A stretch of 10,000 nt of DNA from Chondrilla cf. caribensis (taxonomy: Eukaryota; Porifera; Demospongiae; Chondrillida; Chondrillidae). Position numbers and translations under genes: made by a program. The notes beneath the pieces were generated by a model. That model saw only the letters and a list, made by a program, of their open reading frames with translations. It was not told where the DNA came from and ran no database searches. Positions 1 to 10,000 of the stretch are shown piece by piece; within the stretch, counting starts at the first letter, position 1; every line of letters begins with the position of its first letter. Location of the stretch: contig OZ026547.1 of the NCBI GenBank assembly GCA_964020155.1, positions 1,106,933 to 1,116,932 on the forward strand, given 5' to 3'.

Positions 1-3000
1 TACCTCCGGTTGGCTCTAGTCGAGAGATAGATGTGGAGGAGCGTTTTCAGGTGTTGGAAGAGCAGGTTAATCGCTTCAAGGTGGAAGGTCGGGTGGTTAT
101 ATGTGGGGACTTTAATGCGAGGTGTGGAGGGCTGTGTGACATGGACGGGGAGTCAGGTAGGTCTTGTGTGGATATGGAGAAGAATGGTCAAGGGGAACTG
201 CTAGTGGATTGTATGAGGAGTTCTGGTTTGGTATTTGTCAATGGTCGTCAGGGTCCTGATCAATTTACTTGTATTTCTAGTAGAGGTAGTTCAGTGGTGG
301 ATTATTGCTTGGTGCCTGAAGATGAACTGATGGACATCCATAATTTTGTTGTCAAGACGATGTTACAATGTGAGGAAGAATTGTGCGTTGATGAGGAAGG
401 TTATAGGTTGCCGGATCACTCTGTCCTCCTGTGGGATATGATGGTGGATTGTGGACCAGATGTTTCTCCTTTGCCTACCAAGGACCATGAAGAGCGTCCC
501 TGGAAGAAGCTTGTTGTCCCAGAGGATTATATGCATGATGAAGAGGATTTCATTGCTGACATTGTTGCTCGACTGAAAGGGTTGAATGATGATCAAAGTG
601 AGCTTGATGGCATATACGGTGAATTGTTGGAAGGGTTGAAGAGGGGTCTGAAAGAGGTTAAGTGTGGTGGTGATAGACGTGGACAGGTATGGTTCACCAG
701 AGAACTTAAGGTATTGAGAAAAGTGATGCACAAAAAGGAAAAGGATTGGTTGAAGGGTAAGGCTAGTGTAGAGGTGAAGTATCTAAGAAATGAGTACTTG
801 AAAGCCAGAGTAATGTATTCAAAGGCAGTTAAGAGGGCCAAACGATCTCATCTTAAGAACAAACAAGAACAATTAGAGCAACACTTGCTCTCACCAAAGA
901 AATTTTGGAGGGCCTTAAGAAAAATGAATGTGAGCAAAGTGCAAAAGCAGGGTCGTAAATTGCTTTGCGTCTTGGATGAAGAAGGTGTTGTACAATCGGG
1001 GGAAGACGCTTTGGAAGTCTGGAGGAATCATTTCGCTAAGGTTCTTGGTGGTAATGAAGAAAGAGGTCAGAAGTCAAGGTGTGGCACAGAGTGCAAGGTT
1101 GACAGTCTGTCTGAATCTAGTCTGTATCTTTGTGAGCCAATTTCAAGAGAGGTGGTATCATGGGCTATGAATGAAGTCAGAAAGGATGCAGCCCCTGGCA
1201 TGGATGATGTTGTGATGGACATGATTCTAACGGAGAGGTTGTTTGAGGTATGGGTTGCTCTATTTGAGTTTTGTTGGGAGTATGGGAGAGTACCGACATT
1301 GTGGAGAGAGAGTGTAATTGTCCCAGTACCAAAGAAGCAAGGGAGGGGAGTATGTGATGTTAACACCTTTCGCAGTATTTCATTGACGTCTTTGGTCAGC
1401 AAGGTATTATGCAAGATTCTGGAGAGCAGATTGTCGGGCATGGCGGAAGACATTGGACTCATAGCTGAGGAACAGGGTGGCTTTCGGAAGAGCAGGGGGT
1501 GTAGGGACCAAGTGTTGTCGTTGGTGTTGCTAGGCCAAACAGAAATGATCAAACGGAAGGATGGTATGTTGGTGGCATTTATTGATTTTTCAAAGGCGTA
1601 CGACAAAGTGGATCGGGAGAAGTTGTGGTCTTGTCTCCAGAGTGCGGGGGTGGAGGGTAGGTTTTTAAGGTTTCTACAGGCTTTGTATGAAGGAAGTGTG
1701 TGTAAGGTGAAGGTAGATGGGCAGATTAGTGATGATTTTAAGGTCAATGCTGGGTTGCGGCAAGGATGTGTGCTGTCGCCTTTACTGTTTTCGTTATATA
1801 TCAACGGAGTGGTGAAGAAGCTGAAAGAGGAGAAGTGTGGGGTAGTGTGTAGTACTAGTGATGAGGTTGTCCCCGGTCTGTTGTTTGCTGATGACACATG
1901 CTTACTAGCTTCAGATGAATCAGGGTTGAGAAGGAGTTTGGATGTGTTGATAGAGTGGTGTAAGGAGTGGGGAGTACAAATCAATGTGGCCAAGTCTGGA
2001 GTTATGCATGTCCGAAATAAGAAGGTGAAAAGGTGTGATGTAACATATGACATAGATGGCAAGACTATCCCTATGGTTACTTCCTACAAATACTTGGGCT
2101 GTGTCATTGATGAGCACCTAGATCTGAAGGAAATGATAGAGGATAGGGCACAGGCGGGGAGAAGAGCACTGGGGGCTTGTTTTTCTAGGTGCCGGGAGGA
2201 GATTGGTGATATGACAGTTGGGATTGCTCGAAAGTTGATGGGGTCGCTGGTGGAGTCTACCTTGATGTATGGAGCAGAAATATGGGGGTGCAGCAGACAC
2301 TTGGAAGCTATTGAGAAGGTCCAGCTACGTGCCCTCCGTATGTTTTTTGGAGTTGGCACACTTCACCCCAAGACTTCCTTATGGTTTGAGATGCAGATGT
2401 TGCCATTGGTGTGGGAGGCAAAGATGCGGTGTGTCCGGTTCTGGCTGAAGGTGTTGAGTGCTAAGGAGTATGAGGGGAGGTTATTGAAGAAGATAGTTAG
2501 TCAGGCTGTGGAGTGTGGTAAGGGGGGTTGGGTGAAGAACGTGGCTAGGTGTACTGATGACTTCGGGTGGAGTGGTATGGAAGTGGATGCTGTGAGGAGC
2601 CTATCAGACTCAGAGATTCGGGAGATGTTGGTGAGTGTTGCGTGGAGGAATGTTACATCAGTGATGAATAAAGACATGGAGGAGAAACCCAAACTGAGGA
2701 TACTCAAAGAGATTGCTGACCTGAAGCTGGAATCGAGATGTGCATTAGTGAAAAAGAAAAGAGAGAGGTCGATGTTGATGAAGTTGAGAGGAGGAACAGC
2801 GGCATTCCAGGTTGAAGTTGGGAGATGGAGAGGGGTGAAAAGAGAGGAGAGAATATGCAAAGAGTGTCAGAGTGGGGAGATAGAAGATGTTTGCCACTGG
2901 CTGCTGCAATGTCCTGCCTGGGACCACATCAGACAGCCGCTGTTTACAGCACAAGCATTGAAAGACCTACCCGAAGGGGCAACTCTGGAGCAACGGACGG

Positions 3001-3083
3001 CAGTTATTCTATCTATTGCTTGTTCAAACAACTGTATTAGACAATGTATTAGCTCTATGTGGTATGCCCGTTTCAAGATGTAA
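1..3083 (+). CDS. Non-LTR retrotransposon polyprotein: APE endonuclease (partial) plus reverse transcriptase
   Basis: The frame is open from the left edge to TAA at 3081-3083, so the true start lies upstream. Counting residues from the GTG codon at 33, GDFNA (25-29), SVVDY (87-91) and PDHS (127-130) are the C-terminal endonuclease motifs that nick target DNA. The reverse transcriptase follows: FRSISLTS (446-453), GGFRKSRGCRDQ (482-493), AFIDFSKAYDKVD (515-527, first catalytic Asp), GLRQGCVLSPLLF (574-586), the FADD catalytic box (618-621) and the YKYLG thumb motif (685-689). A C-terminal C-x2-C-x9-H-x4-C (Cys942, Cys945, His955, Cys960) resembles the zinc-knuckle-like tail of many LINE ORF2 proteins. 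I saw no RNase H domain. There is no stop or frameshift over more than 1,025 codons and all catalytic motifs are present, so the copy looks young and possibly competent. Assignment to a LINE is certain; the clade is not. Confidence 0.93.
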   Translation, partial: PPVGSSREIDVEERFQVLEEQVNRFKVEGRVVICGDFNARCGGLCDMDGESGRSCVDMEKNGQGELLVDCMRSSGLVFVNGRQGPDQFTCISSRGSSVVDYCLVPEDELMDIHNFVVKTMLQCEEELCVDEEGYRLPDHSVLLWDMMVDCGPDVSPLPTKDHEERPWKKLVVPEDYMHDEEDFIADIVARLKGLNDDQSELDGIYGELLEGLKRGLKEVKCGGDRRGQVWFTRELKVLRKVMHKKEKDWLKGKASVEVKYLRNEYLKARVMYSKAVKRAKRSHLKNKQEQLEQHLLSPKKFWRALRKMNVSKVQKQGRKLLCVLDEEGVVQSGEDALEVWRNHFAKVLGGNEERGQKSRCGTECKVDSLSESSLYLCEPISREVVSWAMNEVRKDAAPGMDDVVMDMILTERLFEVWVALFEFCWEYGRVPTLWRESVIVPVPKKQGRGVCDVNTFRSISLTSLVSKVLCKILESRLSGMAEDIGLIAEEQGGFRKSRGCRDQVLSLVLLGQTEMIKRKDGMLVAFIDFSKAYDKVDREKLWSCLQSAGVEGRFLRFLQALYEGSVCKVKVDGQISDDFKVNAGLRQGCVLSPLLFSLYINGVVKKLKEEKCGVVCSTSDEVVPGLLFADDTCLLASDESGLRRSLDVLIEWCKEWGVQINVAKSGVMHVRNKKVKRCDVTYDIDGKTIPMVTSYKYLGCVIDEHLDLKEMIEDRAQAGRRALGACFSRCREEIGDMTVGIARKLMGSLVESTLMYGAEIWGCSRHLEAIEKVQLRALRMFFGVGTLHPKTSLWFEMQMLPLVWEAKMRCVRFWLKVLSAKEYEGRLLKKIVSQAVECGKGGWVKNVARCTDDFGWSGMEVDAVRSLSDSEIREMLVSVAWRNVTSVMNKDMEEKPKLRILKEIADLKLESRCALVKKKRERSMLMKLRGGTAAFQVEVGRWRGVKREERICKECQSGEIEDVCHWLLQCPAWDHIRQPLFTAQALKDLPEGATLEQRTAVILSIACSNNCIRQCISSMWYARFKM

Positions 3084-3247
3084 TGTTCATAACCTATTTC
3101 TTATTAATAATATTATTATATTTATTGTTTCTTATGTATGATAACCCAATTGCCATTGTATCTTGTGTAGTGCTACATTGGACCTATCCGTGTCCTAGCA
3201 CCTCATGGTGTGGTGCACTTTAATAATATTGATTGATTGATTGATTG
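1..3247 (+). mobile_element. APE-type non-LTR retrotransposon (LINE), 5' end outside window
   Basis: The element enters from the left edge and ends in a TTGA-type short tandem repeat (about 3229-3249). Immediately after this the ANKIB1-like exon resumes in mid-sequence, at the base matching 5547 in the intact exon copy. It therefore lies inside that exon copy in the sense orientation. It consists of one long open frame (1-3083), a 3' UTR of about 150 bp and the simple-repeat tail. There is no poly(A) tail, as in several CR1/L2/Jockey-like groups whose 3' ends are short tandem repeats. I cannot fix the clade by eye. The 5' end and the left target-site duplication lie outside the window, so insertion by target-primed reverse transcription is inferred from the 3' junction only. 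Confidence 0.9.

Positions 3248-3249
<2 letters not shown>
3084..3249 (+). repeat. LINE 3' UTR with terminal hairpin and (TTGA)n tail
   Basis: This AT-rich non-coding stretch follows the ORF2 stop. Near its end, GCACC (3198-3202) can pair with GGTGC (3212-3216), and CACC (3199-3202) can alternatively pair with GGTG (3207-3210). Such stem-loops just before a short tandem tail are typical places for the reverse transcriptase to bind its own RNA. The tail is about five TTGA units (3229-3249). Its last bases overlap the flanking ANKIB1 exon sequence (TGATATACGC also occurs at 9120), so the exact boundary is ambiguous by about 4 bp. Confidence 0.7.
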
Positions 3250-4499
<1,250 letters not shown>

Positions 4500-5394
4500 C
4501 ATCAACACAAAACGCTATTTGTTCTTTGAAAATGACTGAATTTTTATTGCTTCTGTCCATGACAATATCTTTGAATTAATTCTTGTCCTGAAATTGATGA
4601 CCTGTTGTGTGAACTATTACATGCACATAAAGCATAGGCACCACAGTTCTATATATCACATCATATACACATAATCATTCATTATTATTACTGTGAGTGG
4701 GTCATGTGCACACTTGTGCAATACACTGAAAGACAGTCACAAAACATTGAGGTTTTTCATCACATCCATCCATACAACATACTGTACATGTAATGATGGT
4801 TATGGGTGGTTGAAAAAAAAATAAAAAAAGGGTCACCCACTCGGGGTCGAACAAACCCATGGTTGGCTTTATAGGGACTTTCCACAGATACTGTGTACTT
4901 GGTCATTCCGCGAATGCAGAAGACACTATTCTAGCTGGGAGGTCAGTCGCGAGTCCCAAAGCTCCCCCCTACGATTCTTTGTAGAGAGTATTGCAACTGA
5001 CCACCAGGAAGCGAGCTCTTTTTTTTTTCATGGAAAAAATCCGTCCTTTGGAGGATTCGAACCCGCGACCTGGAGCCTAGAGTCGTGTCACCTGACCAAC
5101 CGGCTACCCAACCGGCTACCGTGACCTATCTATTTTATTATTAGTATCTGCGCTATTTATAGTTGCCCTAGGTGTACAATTTGATAAAAAATGATAAAAG
5201 TGGAGTCGCAGAAGCCTTCCCCAGCACTCAAAGTACTTGGACGTCTACTTTAGGTTTGTAGAAACCTTCGCTGGAGATATAAAGTTCGGCGAAGCCGTTT
5301 CGCTTGAATTCTAGCCGAATTTCTAGTTCTCAGCCTTTTGAAATCGGCCATCTTTTTGCGCAATATAAAATATAATATAAATTCACTGTTTCAG
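4500..5394 (+). other. SRP54-ANKIB1 intergenic spacer, copy 1
   Basis: No coding region is convincing here. The left part is the SRP54 3' UTR; I see no canonical AATAAA, only the weak variant CATAAA near 4626. An A-rich stretch (about 4813-4829) borders a segment with two tRNA-like internal-promoter motifs on the minus strand (see 5041-5122). A GGGACTTTCC decamer lies at 4874-4883. The right part (about 5123-5394) is AT-rich and should contain the ANKIB1 5' UTR, promoter or an upstream intron; CGGCGAAGCCG (about 5287-5297) is a small palindrome. An almost identical spacer occurs at 8079-8973, differing by scattered substitutions, homopolymer lengths and a shifted TA dinucleotide. Confidence 0.7.
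5041..5122 (-). repeat. tRNA-derived SINE-like segment (Pol III box A and box B)
   Basis: On the minus strand, TAGCCGGTTGGTCAGG (5091-5106) resembles a Pol III box A and GGTTCGAATCC (5053-5063) is a near-consensus box B, about 30 bp apart as in a tRNA. A T6 run follows on the same strand (about 5036-5041). I could not pair an acceptor stem and the T-arm stem has a mismatch, so this is probably a tRNA-derived SINE or tRNA relic, not a functional tRNA. A 12-bp tandem duplication (5097-5108 and 5109-5120) doubles the box A core. The second spacer carries the same segment. Confidence 0.55.
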
Positions 5395-5835
5395 TTACGT
5401 GTGAGAACAAATAGAAATTACCTGGAGAAGAAGAGATCCTTCGGAAGATGCAGTGTTCGGAATCCGATATGTCAGCCCACTTACAGAAGAACTTTATAAA
5501 TCCTAATAAACACATGGGACCCAGTCCTTCCAACGACACGCCTCTAATATACGCTGTCAGGCTCGAGCACAAACTTTTCCTGAACGAATGCCTTCGATTT
5601 GGCGGTGGCCCTTTCGTAACTAACGCCAATGGTCAGACAGCCTTTCATGTAGCGTGTACTTCTTCTCGTTCGAGTCAGAGAACAGACAAAAAGAGAAAGG
5701 AACTCCTCCAAATGCTCTTAGACCAGCCCGTGAAGAAAGAATATCAACTACCGTTTATCAATGGTTCGGACCGCGAGAGGAGAAATGGAATGGACAAGAG
5801 TTATTTTTATCATCCATCTGTGTGTCTGTTGGACA

Positions 5836-5837
<2 letters not shown>
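5395..5837 (+). CDS. ANKIB1: ANKIB1-like first ankyrin exon, copy 2 (best preserved)
   Basis: ANKIB1 is a cytosolic RBR-type E3 ubiquitin ligase with N-terminal ankyrin repeats. From ATG 5448 this exon encodes 130 residues. LQKNFINPNKHMGPSP leads into the first repeat (NDTPLIYAVRLEHKLFLNEC, then GQTAFHVAC), followed by the basic linker [14 protein letters not shown]. It ends in phase 0 at Lys (AAG|GTGTGT, 5837/5838). Order and spacing match the animal ANKIB1 N-terminus. A TTTCAG acceptor at 5389-5394 would extend the exon upstream, and PGEEEILRKM just before and including ATG 5448 fits the family. In that frame, however, there is a TAG at 5412-5414 where copy 4 has TGG. Either translation starts at 5448, the exon begins after that TAG, or this copy is also damaged. 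No earlier ANKIB1 exon was recognised upstream. Confidence 0.68.
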
Positions 5838-5895
<58 letters not shown>

Positions 5896-5943
5896 TGTTT
5901 GTGTGTGCGTGTGCGTGTGTGTGCATGTGTGTGTTTGTGTGTG

Positions 5944-6004
<61 letters not shown>

Positions 6005-6079
6005 TGTTTGTGTGTGTGTGTGTGTGTGTGGTGTTTGTGTGTGCGTGTGCGTGTGTGTGCATGTGTGTGTTTGTGTGTG

Positions 6080-6138
<59 letters not shown>

Positions 6139-6147
6139 TGTTTGTGT

Positions 6148-6178
<31 letters not shown>

Positions 6179-6184
6179 CGTGTG

Positions 6185-6248
<64 letters not shown>

Positions 6249-6270
6249 CACACGTTTCACTGCTGTGTAG
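5838..6270 (+). repeat. GT-tract intron of ANKIB1 with higher-order repeat
   Basis: A 433-bp intron, nearly all (GT)n up to about 6247, between donor AAG|GTGTGT and acceptor GCTGTGTAG. The interruption motif GGTGTTT occurs at 5894, 6003, 6030 and 6137. The 5894 and 6030 instances are each followed by the same longer pattern of GCG, GCATG and GTTTG variants, so a block of about 136 bp has been duplicated inside the microsatellite. Long alternating GT is a classic Z-DNA-forming and recombination-prone sequence. Confidence 0.85.
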
Positions 6271-6327
6271 GATGAGAATACACCACTACATCTGGCTGCT
6301 CAGTCTGGTCTACTTGGATGTGTTGAA
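6271..6327 (+). CDS. ANKIB1: ANKIB1-like second ankyrin exon
   Basis: A 57-bp exon, phase 0 at both ends, encoding DENTPLHLAAQSGLLGCVE. This is a canonical ankyrin-repeat start (TPLHLAA, then GxxxCVE) and corresponds to the ankyrin repeat following the linker in animal ANKIB1. The acceptor is TGCTGTGTAG and the donor is GAA|GTAAGT, a strong consensus. Joined to the exon ending at 5837 it gives an unbroken frame (CLLDK then DENTPLHL). Further ANKIB1 exons (rest of the ankyrin repeats, RBR domain, UIM) were not found to the right, so this gene copy is cut off between here and 6724. Confidence 0.72.
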
Positions 6328-6418
6328 GTAAGTGTGTACCTGTACCAACGTATGTATGAATGTATGCATGTAATGTATTGTACAGTTTATATGTTGGTTT
6401 TGCTCCATTTGTGTGTAG

Positions 6419-6604
6419 ACAGTTACACGGGGGGTAATGGATGGCTTCCCTCCAACCTGTCCTGTTCTGAGCACGCATCCCCTCTGCTGTGCCTCACCTG
6501 GGACTGCGTTTGCTACAGTACATAGAACAGACTCACTTATACGCTCACCTCTAAGTTCTCCTCTGAACTCATCCCTGCATACTGAAGAGCACAGCCTACA
6601 TACA
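6419..6604 (+). other. Possible exon, Ser/Pro-rich open frame
   Basis: After a pyrimidine-rich stretch ending in GTGTGTAG (6411-6418) an open frame of Ser/Pro/Thr-rich sequence begins (TVTRGVMDGFPPTCPVLS, later SPLSSPLNSS). It does not continue the ankyrin repeat of the previous exon and I recognise no domain. It could be a linker exon of the NBR1-like gene that follows, or non-coding. No clear splice donor was found at its right end, so the end given is arbitrary. The remainder of 6328-6723 looks like intron or spacer. Confidence 0.25.
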
Positions 6605-6723
6605 TGCATCAGTGTACCAATTGGAGAGTGTACGTTAGAAGAAATGAGTTTGTGGTGCTTGTACCCTATGTACGTACCCTCTAATGTGCACAGCCATCAT
6701 GTAAAATCTGTTGTTGTTTACAG

Positions 6724-7126
6724 ATTCCAGTGATGAATTTGTTATTGTCATTCCACCGTGCTTTGATCCGAATGCTCCCCTCACTGCTGCTGGACAGATT
6801 CAGCAGAACGCTGTCGCGGTCAGGACCAACGACAGGAATAACACTATTTGTGGAGAAGACAGCATTGGGGGGGCTACCGGACTGGGAGGTGCTGTCCTCG
6901 CCAGACGGACCACCCCAGCCTATTCCCCAACTAGGACCTAATCCGGACAACATTAGCCCACGTGTTTCGCCAAATACCACACCGAAGCAGGCCAGGAGGG
7001 ATGCCAACAACTTCAAGTTTCATAGGATGACCCTCGGTGAGGCCACCATCGAGGAGCCTCTCACCATAGCCACAGGTCTGGTTAATACGTTTACCAACTT
7101 AGTCAAGGACATCCACGTCCACCACT
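6724..7126 (+). pseudogene. NBR1: NBR1-like autophagy-receptor fragment (LIR region), frameshifted and 3'-truncated
   Basis: After acceptor TTGTTTACAG the frame reads SSDEFVIVIPPCFDPNAPL. This closely resembles the LIR of animal NBR1, where an acidic/Ser stretch, an aromatic-I/V core and a PxCFDxxxPL tail recruit ATG8/LC3. The frame then closes at about 6940, but from a G7 run (6867-6873) the +1 frame stays open to 7126. That frame reads LPDWEVLSSPDG (a second LIR-type W-x-x-L), a Pro-rich linker, and an amphipathic stretch (EPLTIATGLVNTFTNLVKDI) like the membrane-binding J region before the NBR1 UBA. One extra G in the run would explain the switch. The sequence stops abruptly at 7126, where ANKIB1 exon copy 3 begins; the UBA is missing. 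The NBR1 call rests mainly on the LIR segment; the rest is inference. Confidence 0.5.
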
Positions 7127-8078
<952 letters not shown>

Positions 8079-8973
8079 CATCAACACAAAACGCTATTTG
8101 TTCTTTGAAAATGACTGAATTTTTATTGCTTCTGTCCATGACAATATCTTTAAATTAATTCTTGTCCTGAAATTGATGACCTGTTGTGTGAACTATTACA
8201 TGCACATAAAGCATAGGCACCACAGTTCTATATCACATCATATATACACATAATCATTCATTATTATTACTGTGAGTGGGTCATGTGCACACTTGTGCAA
8301 TACACTGGAAGACAGTCACAAAACATTGAGGTTTTTCATCACATCCATCCATACAACATACTGTACATGTAATGATGGTTATGGGTGGTTGAAAAAAAAA
8401 AATAAAAAAAGGGTCACCCACTCGGGGTCGAACAAACCCATGGTTGGCTTTATAGGGACTTTCCACAGATACTGTGTACTTGGTCATTCCGCGAATGCAG
8501 AAGACACTATTCTAGCTGGGAGGTCAGTCGCGAGTCCCAAAGCTCCCCCCTACGGTTCTTTGTAGAGAGTATTGCAACTGACCACCAGGAAGCGAGCTCT
8601 TTTTTTTCATGGAAAAAATCCGTCCTTTGGAGGATTCGAACCCGCGACCTGGAGCCTAGAGTCGTGTCACCTGACCAACCGGCTACCCAACCGGCTACCG
8701 TGACCTATCTATTTTATTATTAGTATCTGCGCTATTTATAGTTGCCCTAGGTGTACAATTTGATAAAAAATGATAAAAGTGGAGTCGCAGAAGCCTTCCC
8801 CAGCACTCAAAGTACTTGGACGTCTACTTTAGGTTTGTAGAAACCTTCGCTGGAGATATAAAGTTCGGCGAAGCCGTTTCGCTTGAATTCTAGCCGAATT
8901 TCTAATTCTCAGCCTTTTGAAATCGGCCATCTTTTTGCGCAATATAAAATATAATATAAATTCACTGTTTCAG
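8079..8973 (+). other. SRP54-ANKIB1 intergenic spacer, copy 2
   Basis: A near-identical copy of 4500-5394, without a recognisable gene. The minus-strand tRNA-like motifs recur (box B 8632-8642, box A 8670-8685, the 12-bp duplication 8676-8699), as does GGGACTTTCC (8455-8464). Differences from the first copy are mostly single substitutions and poly-A/poly-T lengths, which indicates a recent duplication. An open frame over 8272-8565 is not supported as coding. Confidence 0.7.
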
Positions 8974-9332
8974 TTACGTGTGAGAACAAATGGACATTAC
9001 CTGGAGAAGAAGAATCCTTCGGAAGATGCAGTGTTCGGAATCCGATATGTCAGCCCACTTACAGAAGAACTTTAATCCTAATAAACACATGGGGCCCAGT
9101 CCTTCCAACGACACGCCTCTGATATACGCTGTCAGGTTCGTCGGAGAACAAATTTTTCCTGAACGAATGCCTTCGATTTGGCGGTGACCCTTTCGTAACT
9201 AACGCCAATGGTCGAACAGCCTTTCATGTAGCGTGTGCTTCTTCTCGTTCGAGTCAGAGAACAGACAAAAAGAGAAAGGAACTCCTCCAAATGCTCTTAG
9301 ACCAGCCCGTGAAGAAAGAATATCAACTACCG
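8974..9332 (+). pseudogene. ANKIB1: ANKIB1-like exon, copy 4 (two frameshifts, 3' truncated)
   Basis: Starts after TTTCAG (8968-8973), like copy 2. It has TGG at 8991-8993 where copy 2 has the TAG stop, so it preserves what looks like the original reading there. It then lacks one base near 9012 (GAAGAATCC against GAAGAGATCC in copy 2), which breaks the frame before ATG 9016. A net gain of four bases near 9141-9147 breaks it again inside the first ankyrin repeat. Three bases are absent in LQKNFNPNK relative to copy 2. The exon ends at CAACTACCG, followed by TGG repeats from 9333, the same breakpoint as copy 3. Non-functional as it stands. Confidence 0.72.
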
Positions 9333-9345
9333 TGGTGGTGGTGGT

Positions 9346-9410
<65 letters not shown>

Positions 9411-9424
9411 ATGTGCGTGTGTGT
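9333..9424 (+). repeat. (TGG)n-(GT)n tract, copy 4
   Basis: TGG repeats run into (GT)n and end in GCATGTGCGTGTGTGTAATT, with one substitution relative to copy 3 (GATT to AATT). It replaces the missing 3' end of the ANKIB1 exon and leads into the SRP54 intron. Confidence 0.8.
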
Positions 9425-9469
9425 AATTAAAGAGAGAGTGTGTGTATGTTTATTCATGTGTGTGTGTAA

Positions 9470-9998
<529 letters not shown>

Positions 9999-10000
9999 TT

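Noticed and set aside
1067..2062. 331-codon frame on the minus strand within the retrotransposon
   Set aside because: It is the antisense shadow of the reverse transcriptase frame, Ser/Thr/Pro-rich with no motif.
5041..5122. A functional tRNA gene
   Set aside because: The acceptor stem cannot be paired, the T stem is mismatched and no convincing anticodon arm is seen; kept as a tRNA-derived element only.
6724..7126. C-terminal part of ANKIB1
   Set aside because: The recognisable segment matches the NBR1 LIR, not the RBR/UIM or C-terminal region of ANKIB1.
8272..8565. 97-codon open frame in the second spacer
   Set aside because: The matching region of the first spacer is broken by A-run length and a stop near 4981, and the frame crosses the tRNA-like segment and poly-A. 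It is unlikely to be coding.

Overview
The window looks like animal nuclear DNA, probably an early-branching invertebrate. A sponge would fit, but that is a guess. The evidence is spliced genes with very short introns (65 bp inside SRP54), an ANKIB1-type ankyrin/RBR gene, a non-LTR retrotransposon and long (GT)n tracts. No bacterial-style operon, CRISPR array or phage gene is present.

Layout. Positions 1-3247 hold the 3' part of an APE-type non-LTR retrotransposon. It has one uninterrupted frame covering the endonuclease C-terminal part, the reverse transcriptase and a C-terminal CCHC motif, followed by a short 3' UTR with a TTGA-repeat tail. It is inserted into a copy of an ANKIB1-like ankyrin exon. 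From 3248 to the right edge the window is a rearranged tandem array of two neighbouring genes on the + strand: the last three coding exons of SRP54 (signal recognition particle 54 kDa subunit, M domain), a spacer of about 0.9 kb, and the first recognisable ankyrin exon of ANKIB1. The SRP54 exons occur three times (3872-4499, 7482-8078, 9536-9951). The ANKIB1 exon occurs four times (3248, 5395, 7127, 8974). Only the second ANKIB1 copy leads into a matching second ankyrin exon (6271-6327). The other three run through a GT tract straight into the SRP54 exons. Between the second and third units lies a fragment that looks like NBR1, an autophagy receptor (6724-7126), with a frameshift at a G7 run and an abrupt 3' end.

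Interpretation. The simplest reading is that SRP54 and ANKIB1 were head-to-tail neighbours, each with a GT-rich intron, and that exchange between those two tracts made a unit of [ANKIB1 exon - GT - SRP54 3' exons - spacer] that then multiplied. The two right-hand units share a secondary deletion and lie 2,048 bp apart. Each ANKIB1 exon copy carries its own damage, whereas the SRP54 exons are almost identical and splice-competent. GT tracts are also where assemblers fail, so a misassembly is a real alternative. I found no new defence or enzymatic system. The interest lies in the rearrangement, the apparently intact retrotransposon and the possible ANKIB1-SRP54 chimeric transcripts.
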